Counted from the first letter of the stretch, positions 1 to 8,919 are shown. The stretch is 64,000 nt of DNA from an uncultured Bacteroidales bacterium (GCA_900316845.1 ONEG01000014.1:1-64000), one strand, 5' to 3'. A program made the numbers and translations. Notes: generated from the sequence alone by a model not told the origin.

Positions 1-1
1 C

Positions 2-379
2 GAGAAGATGCTGCTTGCGACCCACCGCACCGCTGCAACCACCTCGAGTGATTGCAACCGCATCTACCTCCGTCAACCGGTTAAGCGGACTTCTCCGCTG
101 ACCCAGCGTGAGCACCAGATCCGCAACCGCTTTATCGGCGTGGCAGCGATGATCGCTGAGCGCAGTCATGACCTCTCGAAGATCACGACCGACCAGCAGA
201 CCTTCATCGCGCAGAAGAACGAGCCGAACGGCTGCAAGACCATGAAGAAATGGTATTGGAAAATTGCGGCGCTGAATGGGATCAGCAGCACGCGTAAATT
301 TTCCACGGGGTCCCCGACGGATGTTTTACATCCGGTGGGGAGAGCGGAGCTGCTCCGAGTATTTACTACTAAAACGTAG
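2..379 (+). CDS. Small conserved Bacteroidales-type hypothetical protein, 5' end outside window
   Basis: The reading frame is open from the window edge, so the start lies upstream. It ends at TAG 377-379. The visible part carries a pattern of the form YLRQPVKRTSPLTQRE then IRNRF and a hydrophobic stretch VAAMIAE. I associate this pattern with a common family of roughly 100-130 residue Bacteroidales proteins of unknown function. The gene on the minus strand at 29015-29416 has a loosely similar order of motifs (basic KR-x-P segment, acidic E, amphipathic helix). No signal peptide or enzyme motif is visible. The last 35 codons are glycine, serine and threonine rich and may be poorly conserved. 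Function unknown. Confidence 0.55.
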   Translation, partial: EKMLLATHRTAATTSSDCNRIYLRQPVKRTSPLTQREHQIRNRFIGVAAMIAERSHDLSKITTDQQTFIAQKNEPNGCKTMKKWYWKIAALNGISSTRKFSTGSPTDVLHPVGRAELLRVFTTKT

Positions 380-384
380 TTTTG

Positions 385-541
385 GTACATATACGAGGAG
401 TTTGCCCGCGAGGCGTGTCTGCGGTCAGGAGTGGGATCAGGCGCACAGCTAATCCCCGCGAGGCAACACCTCGCTATCCCGCGGCTGACAACCGCCTACG
501 AGCACTCCCCCTTATTACTCACGGGGGAGCGCTTTTATTTT
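385..541 (+). ncRNA. Candidate structured RNA ending in an intrinsic terminator
   Basis: This GC-rich stretch lies between two genes and folds on paper. GTCAG 424-428 pairs with CTGAC 485-489 and GCGG 421-424 with CCGC 492-495, closing a domain. Inside it are GGGAT 433-437 with ATCCC 452-456 and GCGAGG 458-463 with CCTCGC 469-474 (loop CAACA). A terminator follows at 505-541. A -7-like TAGTTTTG lies at 377-384 but no good -33 box is seen. It could be a small RNA or only a structured 3' untranslated region. I do not recognise a known family. Confidence 0.35.
505..541 (+). terminator. Intrinsic terminator
   Basis: CTCCCCC 505-511 pairs perfectly with GGGGGAG 523-529 across an 11-nt loop and is followed by CGCTTTTATTTT. 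It closes the unit upstream of the zeta-like toxin gene. Confidence 0.7.
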
Positions 542-593
542 CCATATAGGGGGCTAAAAAAAGGGGGCAAAACGAAAAAAATCGCGCGGGCGC

Positions 594-624
594 TTGCGTA
601 TATCAATATTTTTTTGTACCTTTG
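594..624 (+). promoter_or_regulatory. Bacteroidetes-type promoter for the zeta-like toxin pair
   Basis: TTGC at 594-597 (-33-like) and TACCTTTG at 617-624 (-7) have starts 23 nt apart. The ATG at 650 follows at a plausible leader distance. This placement argues against the longer in-frame start at 431, which would precede the promoter. Confidence 0.7.
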
Positions 625-649
625 CACCCGCAAAGGTTTTGAGCATAAA

Positions 650-1228
650 ATGCAGCAACCAAATTTATATATTATTGCCGGCCCCAATGGCGCAGGTAAA
701 ACAACGGCATCGTTTAATTTACTGCCGGAAGTGTTGCATTGCCCCAACTTTGTTAATGCGGATGAGATAGCGCGTGGTTTATCGCCTTTTGCACCGGAGT
801 TAGTTTCTTTTCAAGCGGGCAGAATAATGCTGCAACGGATTGACGAACTGCTTCCCCAGAAGGTGGATTTCGCGATAGAAACGACGCTGGCAACGCGGTC
901 TTATGTAAACCTTGTAAACCGCGCGCAAGATTTAGGATATAAGGTGCATTTGATCTTTTTCTTCTTGGAGAATGAAGAACAAGCCATCCGGCGTGTAGCG
1001 CAACGCGTGAGTATGGGCGGGCATAATATCCCGGAGGATGATATACGTCGTCGTTTCAAACGCGGTATATACAACTTATTACATCTGTATCTGCCAATTT
1101 GTGATGGCGTTTTGGTGTATAATAACGTAATGACTCCTGCAAAATTAGTCGCAAGAAAAAGAACTAAGTTTGACGAGATAGAGATAGTGGAGTCAAATAT
1201 GTGGAACCAATTAATCCAAAAAATATGA
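650..1228 (+). CDS. Zeta-toxin-like P-loop kinase
   Basis: The 192-residue product begins MQQPNLYIIAG. A Walker A motif GPNGAGKT is at about residues 10-17, followed by VNADEIARGLSP, where the Asp fits the catalytic acid of zeta-toxin kinases, and IETTLA. Arg-rich segments (IRRVAQRV, RRRFKRG) could bind phosphates. Known zeta toxins phosphorylate UDP-N-acetylglucosamine and block peptidoglycan synthesis. At 192 residues this is shorter than the founding plasmid zeta (about 287) but typical of chromosomal zeta-like ATPases. I chose the start at 650 because the promoter lies at 594-624. It overlaps the next small gene by ATGA, so the two are translationally coupled. The exact substrate is not shown by the sequence. 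Confidence 0.8.
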   Translation: MQQPNLYIIAGPNGAGKTTASFNLLPEVLHCPNFVNADEIARGLSPFAPELVSFQAGRIMLQRIDELLPQKVDFAIETTLATRSYVNLVNRAQDLGYKVHLIFFFLENEEQAIRRVAQRVSMGGHNIPEDDIRRRFKRGIYNLLHLYLPICDGVLVYNNVMTPAKLVARKRTKFDEIEIVESNMWNQLIQKI

Positions 1229-1377
1229 GTGAACGAGAATTAGAATCAAAAGTCAATGAAGGTTTGCGATTAACCCACCGCAGGCTGGTGGAACAACACC
1301 GCCGTGACAATCAACCGCTTATCTTTTGCGAGAACGGTCAAGTGAAGTATGTAGATCCGTTCACGGTTGCAATATAA
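1225..1377 (+). CDS. 50-residue partner of the zeta-like toxin, possible antitoxin
   Basis: This ORF (MSERELESKVNEG... ending PFTVAI) starts at the ATG of the ATGA overlap with the toxin gene. Its N-terminal half is predicted amphipathic helix (ELESKVNEGLRLTHRRLVEQ) and its C-terminal half reads like a short beta hairpin (LIFCENGQVKYVDP). The coupling to a zeta-like kinase suggests an antitoxin or regulator. It does not resemble classical epsilon (about 90 residues, normally upstream), so the neutralising role is inference from position only. Confidence 0.6.
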   Translation: MSERELESKVNEGLRLTHRRLVEQHRRDNQPLIFCENGQVKYVDPFTVAI

Positions 1378-1429
1378 AGAAACAACAAAAAGTAAATAAC
1401 AAATTTTAATACATTTAATACTTAAAACT

Positions 1430-2965
1430 ATGGCAAAAAAAGCATTGAACAAGTGGACCGCGCCGAAGAGTGTCGCTCCCGAGAAGATCATTCAGTTTGG
1501 TGAAGGTAACTTCCTCCGCGCATTTGTGGACTGGATTGTATGGAACATGAACGCTAAGACGAACTTCAACGGTTCGGTAGCTGTCGTTCAACCGATCGAG
1601 AAAGGTATGGTAGAGTGGCTGAACGGTCAGGACTGCCTCTATCACGTGAACCTGCAGGGCCGTCTGGACGGCAAGGCTGTGAACTCGCTCGAGCGTATCG
1701 ACGTCATCTCGCGTGCGCTGAACCCGTACACCCAGAACTGGGCATTCATGGCGCTCGCAGAGCAACCGGAGATCCGTTTCGTCATCTCCAACACCACCGA
1801 GGCAGGTATCACTTTCGACGACAGCTGCAAGTTCACCGACGCTCCCGCTTCTTCGTATCCGGGCAAGCTCGTTCAGCTCCTCTTCCGCCGCTACAAGACT
1901 TTCAACGGCGATCCGACCAAGGGTCTGATCTTCATGCCCTGTGAGTTGATCTTCCTCAACGGGCACCACCTCAAAGACTGCATCCGCAAGTACATCGAGC
2001 TCTGGAAAGACGATTTCGGAGCAGACTATGCAGGCTTCAAGGAGTGGTTCGAGAAATACAACTACGTCTGCGCTACCCTCGTGGATCGTATCGTACCGGG
2101 CTTCCCGCGCAAAGACATCGCTGAGATCCAGGAGAAAGTGGGTTATAACGACAACCTCGTTGTGCAGGCCGAGATCTTCCACCTCTGGGTGATCGAGAAA
2201 CCGGAGAACATGTCTATCGAGGAACTCGAGGCTGAGTTCCCGGCTAACAAAGCCGGTCTGAACGTCCTGATCGCCGAGAGCGAGAAGCCGTACCACGAGC
2301 GTAAGGTGACGCTGCTCAACGGCCCGCACACGGTGCTTTCACCGGTAACCTATCTCTCCGGCGTGAATATCGTTCGCGACGCTTGCAACCACGAGATCCT
2401 CGGCAAGTACATCCACAAAGTGATGTTCGATGAGCTCCTCGAGACGCTGAACCTGCCGAAGGACGAGCTGAAGGCTTATGGCGAATCCGTACTCGAGCGT
2501 TTCAACAACCCGTACGTAGATCACCAGGTGACCTCTATCATGCTCAACTCCTTCCCGAAATTCGAGACACGCGACCTGCCGGGCCTGAAGGTTTACTTGG
2601 AGCGCAAGGGCGAGCTGCCGAAGGGCCTCGTTCTCGGTCTCGCTGCTATCATCGAGTACTACAAGGGTGGTACCCGTGAGGACGGCGCTCCTATCCAGCC
2701 GAACGACGCACAGGAGATCATGGACCTCTTGAAAGAACTCTGGGCAACCGGCGACACCCGCAAGGTGGCAGAAGGCGTGCTCGGCGCAACCGACATCATC
2801 TGGAAAGAGTCGAAAGAGGACCTCAACAAGATCCCGGGTCTGACCGACCTCGTAGAGCTCTACCTCAACTCGATCGAGTCCATCGGCATGCTCAAGACCG
2901 TTCAGCTCATGCTCGCTTCCGACAAGGTAGATGACGTGATTGCAAAGATCAAGAGTTTATTCTAA
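1430..2965 (+). CDS. uxaB: Tagaturonate reductase
   Basis: The 511-residue protein belongs to the mannitol dehydrogenase-like, long-chain polyol dehydrogenase family. The N-terminal Rossmann fingerprint IIQFGEGNFLRAF is at about residues 20-32, and the catalytic region includes CATLVDRIVPG and LLNGPHTVLSP. Family knowledge: it reduces D-tagaturonate to D-altronate with NADH in galacturonate breakdown. Length matches the E. coli enzyme (about 483) with small insertions. The next gene, uxaA, encodes the following step and lies 48 nt downstream, which supports the assignment. uxaC and the KDG enzymes are not in this window. Codon use is GC-rich like its neighbours, with no sign of transfer. Confidence 0.92.
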   Translation: MAKKALNKWTAPKSVAPEKIIQFGEGNFLRAFVDWIVWNMNAKTNFNGSVAVVQPIEKGMVEWLNGQDCLYHVNLQGRLDGKAVNSLERIDVISRALNPYTQNWAFMALAEQPEIRFVISNTTEAGITFDDSCKFTDAPASSYPGKLVQLLFRRYKTFNGDPTKGLIFMPCELIFLNGHHLKDCIRKYIELWKDDFGADYAGFKEWFEKYNYVCATLVDRIVPGFPRKDIAEIQEKVGYNDNLVVQAEIFHLWVIEKPENMSIEELEAEFPANKAGLNVLIAESEKPYHERKVTLLNGPHTVLSPVTYLSGVNIVRDACNHEILGKYIHKVMFDELLETLNLPKDELKAYGESVLERFNNPYVDHQVTSIMLNSFPKFETRDLPGLKVYLERKGELPKGLVLGLAAIIEYYKGGTREDGAPIQPNDAQEIMDLLKELWATGDTRKVAEGVLGATDIIWKESKEDLNKIPGLTDLVELYLNSIESIGMLKTVQLMLASDKVDDVIAKIKSLF

Positions 2966-2970
2966 AAACC

Positions 2971-3010
2971 TCGACATATCGACATATCGGTATATCGACA
3001 TATCGAAAAG
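2971..3010 (+). repeat. Tandem octamer repeat between uxaB and uxaA
   Basis: Four copies of TCGACATA (one as TCGGTATA) run from 2971 to 3002, followed by a decayed TCGAAAAG. The array fills almost the whole gap between the two genes. Confidence 0.9.
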
Positions 3011-3013
3011 TTT

Positions 3014-4495
3014 ATGACTAATGTCTTAAAAATCAATCCGGCGGATAATGTGGTGGTAGCGATACAACCGCAGACCGCCGGTGCGGTTATTGAAGTGGAC
3101 GGCAAGCAGATCACGGTCCTCGAGGACGTGCCTGCCGGACACAAGATAGCCATCACCGATCTCGCAGAGGGCGAGAACGTTATCAAGTACGGATTCCCGA
3201 TCGGTCACGCCAAGGAGGCGAAGAAAGCCGGTAGTTGGATGAACGAGAACAATATCAAGACCAACCTCGCGGGTCTGCTCTCCTATGAGTACCACCCCAA
3301 AGAGGTCGTTCTCAATATCCCCGACGAGAAACGCACCTTCATGGGCTACCGCCGCAAAGACGGCCAGGTAGGTATCCGTAACGAGGTATGGATCATCCCG
3401 ACGGTAGGTTGCGTCAACGGTATCATCCAGAAATGTGCCGAGCGTCTGCGTCAGGAGACCGGCGCGGATAACATCTTCGCCTTCCCCCATAACTACGGCT
3501 GCTCGCAGCTGGGCGATGACCACGAGAACACGAAGAAGATCCTTCGCGACATGATCCATCACCCGAATGCCGGTGCTATCCTCGTCGTTTCCCTCGGTTG
3601 TGAGAACAACCAGCCGGATGTCTTCAAGGAGTTCTGCGGCGAGATAGACGAGGACCGCGTGAAGTTCGTGACGACCCAGAAGATCGAGGGTGACGAGGTA
3701 GAGTACTGCATGCCTATCCTGCGCGAGCTCTATACCAAGACCCAGCATGACAAACGCGTCGCTGTGCCTCTGTCCGAACTGCGCGTGGGACTCAAATGCG
3801 GCGGCTCGGACGGCTTCAGCGGTATCACCGCGAACCCGTTACTCGGCATGTTCTCCGACTGGCTTGTAGCACAAGGCGGTACGACCGTGCTGACCGAGGT
3901 GCCGGAGATGTTCGGCGCAGAGACCATCCTCATGGACCGTTGCGCCAACCGCGAGCTCTTCGACCGGACCGTCAGCCTCATCAATGACTTCAAGGATTAT
4001 TTCCTGTCTCACGGTGAGCCTGTCGGCGAGAACCCGTCTCCGGGAAACAAGGCCGGCGGTATATCGACCCTCGAGGACAAAGCGTTAGGATGTACGCAGA
4101 AATGCGGTAAGTCCCTTGTGCGCGGCGTGATGCCTTACGGCGAGCGCTTGCAGGTGAAAGGTCTGAACCTCCTCTCTGCGCCGGGTAACGACCTCGTGGC
4201 TTCAACGGCGCTGGCTTCCTGCGGATGCCACATGGTGCTCTTCACCACGGGGCGCGGTACGCCGTTCGGTACCTACGTGCCGACGATGAAGATCTCCACG
4301 AACTCGAACCTCGCGAAGAACAAACCCAATTGGATTGATTTCAATGCGGGTGTCATCGCCGAGGGCGAACCGATGGAGGAGGTAGCGAAACGTTTTGCAG
4401 AGTTCGTCATTGCCGTCGCTAACGGCACGAAGACCAACAACGAGAAGAACGGCTACCACGAGATAGCGATCTTCAAGAACGGTGTTACTCTCTGA
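3014..4495 (+). CDS. uxaA: Altronate dehydratase
   Basis: The 493-residue product matches UxaA in length (E. coli 495). Residues about 1-90 form the SAF-type domain (VVVAIQPQTAGAVIEVDG, DVPAGHKIAI, YGFPIGHAK). The large catalytic domain begins at GYRRKDGQVGIRN and holds conserved Cys/His segments (TVGCVNG, PHNYGCSQLGDDH, LGCENNQ, CGGSDGFSG). Family knowledge: it is a metal-dependent dehydratase turning D-altronate into 2-keto-3-deoxygluconate. It forms a catabolic pair with uxaB. Its 3' end overlaps the GTG start of comF by 14 nt, so the three genes are probably one transcript. Confidence 0.92.
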   Translation: MTNVLKINPADNVVVAIQPQTAGAVIEVDGKQITVLEDVPAGHKIAITDLAEGENVIKYGFPIGHAKEAKKAGSWMNENNIKTNLAGLLSYEYHPKEVVLNIPDEKRTFMGYRRKDGQVGIRNEVWIIPTVGCVNGIIQKCAERLRQETGADNIFAFPHNYGCSQLGDDHENTKKILRDMIHHPNAGAILVVSLGCENNQPDVFKEFCGEIDEDRVKFVTTQKIEGDEVEYCMPILRELYTKTQHDKRVAVPLSELRVGLKCGGSDGFSGITANPLLGMFSDWLVAQGGTTVLTEVPEMFGAETILMDRCANRELFDRTVSLINDFKDYFLSHGEPVGENPSPGNKAGGISTLEDKALGCTQKCGKSLVRGVMPYGERLQVKGLNLLSAPGNDLVASTALASCGCHMVLFTTGRGTPFGTYVPTMKISTNSNLAKNKPNWIDFNAGVIAEGEPMEEVAKRFAEFVIAVANGTKTNNEKNGYHEIAIFKNGVTL

Positions 4496-5195
4496 CCTCC
4501 TCTTCCCGCGGACATGCCCGTTCTGCGGCAGGTATATCAGCGACCAACAGATCCGGGAGACTTACCTGGATTGGATATGCCCGGATTGTTGGCGCCGGTT
4601 GCCCCGCACGGAGCAGGACCTCAAACCGGAAAACAGTACCGAGACCGCCCTGACGGAAGGCAAGACAGTCATCAAGAAAGCCCTCCATCTCACTCGCGCA
4701 GGAGCATATCTCTTTTATGAGAAAGGGCATCCGATTCAGCAGGTGATCCACCGGATGAAGTACCGCGACGAACCGGAGTGGGGTATTTATCTGGGACGAC
4801 AAGCGGTCTTGGGATGGCGCGACGAGCGGTTCTTTGACGAGATAGATGTCATCATCCCGGTACCCTTGCACCCCAAACGACTGCGCGAGAGAGGGTATAA
4901 CCAATCGGAGTATATCGCCAGGGGAATCAGTGAAATCACCGGTCTCCCGATAGACACGACCCACCTGACCCGCATCCGCAACACACCCAAACAGGCGCTG
5001 CAGGACGGTGAGGGACGAAAGACGAATGTAGCCGGGGCGTTTGCCGTGAACCACCCCGAGCAACTCTACCACCAGCGGATATTAGTGGTGGACGACCTGA
5101 TCACGACAGGCGAGACGATGCGCTCATGCCTACAAGCCATGCGCGCCTTCCGTGGAGCCACAATAAGCGTCTTTGCATTGTGCAAAGCACAATAA
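4482..5195 (+). CDS. ComF-family phosphoribosyltransferase-like protein
   Basis: Translation starts with GTG at 4482 inside the end of uxaA. The 237-residue product has an N-terminal zinc-ribbon pair, C12-x2-C15 and C33-x2-C36, then a phosphoribosyltransferase fold. The PRPP-binding loop VVDDLITTGETM lies near residues 203-214, and PVPLHPKRLRERGYNQSE is the family hallmark. ComF proteins are linked to DNA uptake in competent bacteria; in Bacteroidales their role is not established. No late competence genes are nearby, and the pairing with uxaA looks accidental. Confidence 0.88.
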   Translation: MLLSDLLFPRTCPFCGRYISDQQIRETYLDWICPDCWRRLPRTEQDLKPENSTETALTEGKTVIKKALHLTRAGAYLFYEKGHPIQQVIHRMKYRDEPEWGIYLGRQAVLGWRDERFFDEIDVIIPVPLHPKRLRERGYNQSEYIARGISEITGLPIDTTHLTRIRNTPKQALQDGEGRKTNVAGAFAVNHPEQLYHQRILVVDDLITTGETMRSCLQAMRAFRGATISVFALCKAQ

Positions 5196-5264
5196 AATGA
5201 CCAAATGGCTAAATAAATGACCAAATGGTAAACGACTAAATGGTACATGAATAGATGGTACATG
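5194..5264 (+). repeat. Degenerate AAATGGT-type heptad array spanning the comF-nadB junction
   Basis: Variants of AAATGAC, CAAATGG and AAATGGT repeat with a 7-nt period. The end is a duplicated ATGGTACATGAAT; the second copy carries the nadB start codon at 5255, so the array supplies the start. Confidence 0.85.
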
Positions 5265-6856
5265 AATTTGATTTTTTGATTATAGGCGGCGGTGTAGCAG
5301 GCATGAGTTTTGCACTGCAAGTAGCCCGCGCCGGTAAGTACCGCATCGCGTTGTGCTGCAAGACAACGCTGGATGAGGCGAACACGGCCAAAGCACAAGG
5401 CGGTATAGCGTCTGTGACCAATCTCTTGGTCGATGATTTTGAGAAGCATATCCACGACACGATGGTGGCGGGCGACTGGTTAAGCGACCCGGCAGCCGTG
5501 GAGCAAGTGGTGCGCAATGCGCCGAGAGGCATCGAGGAGTTGGTGCAGTGGGGTGTGAACTTCGATAAGAAGGAGGATGGTACTTTTGACCTGCACCGCG
5601 AGGGCGGTCACTCCGAGTTCCGTATCCTCCACCACGCCGATGATACCGGCGCAGAGATCCAGCGAGGCTTGATGGAAGCCGTGCGCCGTAATCCGTATAT
5701 TGAGGTCTTGGAGAACCATTTCGCCGTAGAGATCATCACCCAGCACCATCTGGGTGTACGCGTCACTCGGCGGACACCGGATATCGAGTGCTACGGCGCG
5801 TATATCCTCAATCCCGAGACGCAGAAGATCGACACCTATCTGAGTCGTATCACCCTCATGGCTACCGGTGGTACGGGTGCCGTTTATGCTACAACGACCA
5901 ACCCGGAGATAGCGACCGGCGACGGTATCGCCATGGTCTATCGCGCGAAAGGGCAGGTCAAAGATATGGAATATGTGCAGTTCCACCCGACCTCACTCTT
6001 CAACCCCTCGGAGACCCATCCGGCGTACCTCATCACCGAAGCCATGCGCGGCTACGGAGGTATCTTGAGACTGCCCAACGGCGAGGAGTTCATGCAGAAA
6101 TACGACCCGCGTCTGTCTCTCGCGCCGCGGGATATCGTTGCGCGTGCGATAGATAATGAGATGAAGATCCACGCGATTGATCATGTCTGCCTCGACGTGA
6201 CCCACAAAGATCCCGAGGAGACCAAGCATCATTTCCCCAATATCTACGCCAAGTGCCTCTCTATCGGCATTGATATCACCAAGGAGTATATCCCTGTAGC
6301 GCCCTGTGCGCACTATATGTGCGGAGGTATCAAGGTTGATCTGGACGGGCAGAGTACGATCCGTCGTCTCTACGCCGTAGGCGAGTGTTCGTGTACGGGC
6401 CTGCACGGCGGTAACCGTCTGGCGTCTAACTCGCTCATCGAGGCGGTCGTCTATGCCGACGCGGCAGCGAGACACAGTCTCTCCGTCATCGAGGAGTATG
6501 ATTTCAACCGTGCCGTGCCGGAGTGGAACGACGAGGGAACGCTCTCCAACGAAGAGCGCGTGCTCATCGCCCAGGACGTCAAGGAGGTGGGACAGATCAT
6601 GTCCACGTATGTGGGTATCGTGCGCTCGGATCTGCGCCTGAGAAGAGCCTGGGAGCGTCTCGACCTGCTCTACGAGGAGACCGAAGAACTCTTCAAACGC
6701 GTCAAAGCCACCAGGGACATCTGCGAGCTGCGAAACATGATCAACGTCGGCTATCTGATCACCCGTCAGGCCTTGGAGTGCAAAGAGAGCCGAGGTCTGC
6801 ATTACTCCATCGACTACCCCAGAAAGGATAACCACCACCCGCAAGAGGTGTGGTAA
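5255..6856 (+). CDS. nadB: L-aspartate oxidase
   Basis: The 533-residue flavoprotein has an FAD-binding dinucleotide motif IIGGGVAGMS at about residues 9-18, AKAQGGIAS and HREGGHSEFRILH in the substrate/flavin region, ATGGTGAVY, and a C-terminal helical domain. These are hallmarks of NadB within the fumarate reductase/succinate dehydrogenase flavoprotein family. It oxidises L-aspartate to iminoaspartate for de novo NAD synthesis. nadA and nadC are not adjacent. The start codon lies in a duplicated stretch of the upstream repeat, so the first codons (MVHEF) also occur, out of use, just upstream. Confidence 0.93.
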   Translation: MVHEFDFLIIGGGVAGMSFALQVARAGKYRIALCCKTTLDEANTAKAQGGIASVTNLLVDDFEKHIHDTMVAGDWLSDPAAVEQVVRNAPRGIEELVQWGVNFDKKEDGTFDLHREGGHSEFRILHHADDTGAEIQRGLMEAVRRNPYIEVLENHFAVEIITQHHLGVRVTRRTPDIECYGAYILNPETQKIDTYLSRITLMATGGTGAVYATTTNPEIATGDGIAMVYRAKGQVKDMEYVQFHPTSLFNPSETHPAYLITEAMRGYGGILRLPNGEEFMQKYDPRLSLAPRDIVARAIDNEMKIHAIDHVCLDVTHKDPEETKHHFPNIYAKCLSIGIDITKEYIPVAPCAHYMCGGIKVDLDGQSTIRRLYAVGECSCTGLHGGNRLASNSLIEAVVYADAAARHSLSVIEEYDFNRAVPEWNDEGTLSNEERVLIAQDVKEVGQIMSTYVGIVRSDLRLRRAWERLDLLYEETEELFKRVKATRDICELRNMINVGYLITRQALECKESRGLHYSIDYPRKDNHHPQEVW

Positions 6857-6880
6857 CCCCTCATTGTGAACAACTATAAT

Positions 6881-7306
6881 ATGCGAAAAATAGGATTCAT
6901 ATTGTTCATGACCTTCCTCACTTTTATGCCCGCATGGGCAGAGGATGTCGTCTATCTGACGACGGAGCAGTTCAAGGCTCGGGTCTTCGACTATAAGCAC
7001 GAGAAGGAATGGTCGTACAAGGGCGACAAACCCTGCGTCATCGATTTCTACACCACCTGGTGCGGCCCGTGCAAACGCCTCGCGCCGATCATGGAGGAGA
7101 TGAGCCAGAAATACTGCGATCAGGTAGTGTTCTACAAGGCCGATACCGAGCGCGAGCGCGAGCTGGCGTATGTCTTCGGCATCAATTCTATCCCCCAGGT
7201 GCTCTATATCCCTACGGAAGGCAAACCGATGCTGCTCAAGGGGCTCTACCCCAAGGAGGAGATCGTCAAGATCATCGATGAGTTTTTACTTAAAGAGAAG
7301 AAATAA
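6881..7306 (+). CDS. Exported thioredoxin-fold protein with WCGPC active site
   Basis: From the ATG at 6881 the product is 141 residues with a signal peptide (about 1-20, ending PAWA before EDVV). The redox motif W60-C-G-P-C64 is followed by the cis-proline segment SIPQVLYI. It is probably a periplasmic thiol-disulfide oxidoreductase. A GTG at 6866 would add five residues before the natural signal peptide and is less likely. It is followed by the antiporter gene with overlapping stop/start (TAATG), so both are one operon with nadB immediately upstream. Confidence 0.85.
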   Translation: MRKIGFILFMTFLTFMPAWAEDVVYLTTEQFKARVFDYKHEKEWSYKGDKPCVIDFYTTWCGPCKRLAPIMEEMSQKYCDQVVFYKADTERERELAYVFGINSIPQVLYIPTEGKPMLLKGLYPKEEIVKIIDEFLLKEKK

Positions 7307-8919
7307 TGCAGGTTGAGTTTGCGTTACTGATATTGTCATTATTGTTCTTCCTCAGTATTTTTGCGGATAAGATAGGCTATCGGTACGGCGTACCGGCGTT
7401 GTTGCTTTTTCTGGTCGTGGGAATGTTCTTCGGTTCGCACTCCTTAGGTGCGTTCTTCAATGCCGACCGCGTGGAGATCGGTATCGAGACAGCAGAGGCG
7501 CTGAGTACTGTGGCGATGTGTATCATCCTCTTCACCGGCGGCATGGAGACCAAGATGAGCGATATCAAGTCGGTCTTGGTGCCGGGAATCACTTTAGCGA
7601 CCCTTGGTGTATTGCTGACCTGCGTCATCACGGGCGTGATCATCTATTATATCTTCGGTTGGATCAACGCCGTTGCGAGTGTGTCGATATGGGTGGCGTT
7701 GCTCATGGCAGCGACGATGAGCAGTACGGACAGCGCGAGTGTCTTCTCCGTCCTGCGCACCAACGGGATCGGCTTGCGGCATAACCTCCGGCCGCTCTTG
7801 GAGTTGGAGTCCGGTGCGAACGACCCGATGGCGTACGTCCTGACAACGACGCTGATAGGGGTGGTCCTCTCGGCGCAGAAGTTCCCAGGCGCAGAGCATG
7901 CTATCTCTGCTTTGTCAATCGTGCGGGTCATCGTCATCCAGCTGGTGATGGGTACGGTCTTGGGTTTCGCCTTAGGAGAAGGCCTGGTGGCGCTCATGAG
8001 GCGTGTCAAACTTGGTAACGAAGCCCTCTATCCCATCATGATCCTCACGGCATGTATCTTCATCTTCGCTGTGACTTATTACCTCGAGGGAAACACCTAT
8101 CTGGCGGTGTACGTCGGCGGCCTGATCATCGGAAATAACAAGTTCACGAGAAAGCGCCAGACGCAGTCGTTCTTCAGCGGCTTGGTCTGGCTCAGCCAGC
8201 TGGTGATGTTCTTGATGTTAGGACTGATGGTGAACCCTATCGACCTGCTTAATTACCGCGTATGGCTGCCGTGTCTGATCATCAGTATTGTGATGATCTG
8301 TATCTCCCGTCCGGCGGCGGTGTGGCTCTGCATGTGGCCTTTCAAGCAGTACCGCGGACGCGACAAACTGATGCTCAGTTGGGTCGGCCTCAAAGGCGCA
8401 GTACCGATCATCTTCGCCATCATGTGCAAGGCGCAAGGGGTGCCGTTTGCAGATCTGATCTTCAATGTGGTATTCCTCTGCACAATCGTCTCGCTCTTGG
8501 CGCAAGGCACGACGCTGACGTTCATCGCGAAGAAGCTGAGCCTCGATGTGCCGCAGAAAGAGGCGAAGTCCTTGCAGTATTTCGACCTGGACCTGCCGGA
8601 CGAGATCCAGTCTTCGGCACGCGAGGTGGAAGTGAAAGAGTCGATGTTAGAGAAGGGTAGTACGCTGCGCGAGATCACTATCCCGCCGCATACGCTGGTC
8701 ATCATGGTGCGGAGAGGCGAGGATTTCTTTGTACCCACCGGTGCGAGCGAACTGAAGCTCGGCGACCAGCTCTTGGTCATCTCTGACAAGGACGCACAAG
8801 CAACCTACCAGCAGATGATCGACGACGCGGAGGAAGAGGCACAATGGAAGGCAGAGATGCGCGCAAGAGTGCGTGAGCGATTCAACCGCCTCACGGCATG
8901 GATCCCGAAGAAGAAATAA
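7306..8919 (+). CDS. Potassium/proton antiporter of the CPA1 family (CvrA/NhaP2-like)
   Basis: The 537-residue protein shows about 12 hydrophobic segments over residues 1-410 typical of cation:proton antiporters, with ATMSSTDSASVFSVLR and ELESGANDPMAY around the ion-binding aspartates. A cytoplasmic tail follows, including a TrkA-C-like domain at about 440-510 (LREITIPPHTLVIMVRRG... GDQLLVISD), which in this family senses ligands. Family knowledge suggests K+ or Na+ efflux in exchange for protons. The gene overlaps the thioredoxin stop codon. Confidence 0.88.
   Translation: MQVEFALLILSLLFFLSIFADKIGYRYGVPALLLFLVVGMFFGSHSLGAFFNADRVEIGIETAEALSTVAMCIILFTGGMETKMSDIKSVLVPGITLATLGVLLTCVITGVIIYYIFGWINAVASVSIWVALLMAATMSSTDSASVFSVLRTNGIGLRHNLRPLLELESGANDPMAYVLTTTLIGVVLSAQKFPGAEHAISALSIVRVIVIQLVMGTVLGFALGEGLVALMRRVKLGNEALYPIMILTACIFIFAVTYYLEGNTYLAVYVGGLIIGNNKFTRKRQTQSFFSGLVWLSQLVMFLMLGLMVNPIDLLNYRVWLPCLIISIVMICISRPAAVWLCMWPFKQYRGRDKLMLSWVGLKGAVPIIFAIMCKAQGVPFADLIFNVVFLCTIVSLLAQGTTLTFIAKKLSLDVPQKEAKSLQYFDLDLPDEIQSSAREVEVKESMLEKGSTLREITIPPHTLVIMVRRGEDFFVPTGASELKLGDQLLVISDKDAQATYQQMIDDAEEEAQWKAEMRARVRERFNRLTAWIPKKK

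Noticed and set aside
431..649. N-terminal extension of the zeta-like kinase
   Set aside because: It would contain the terminator and promoter; the natural start with the Walker A at residue 10 is at 650.
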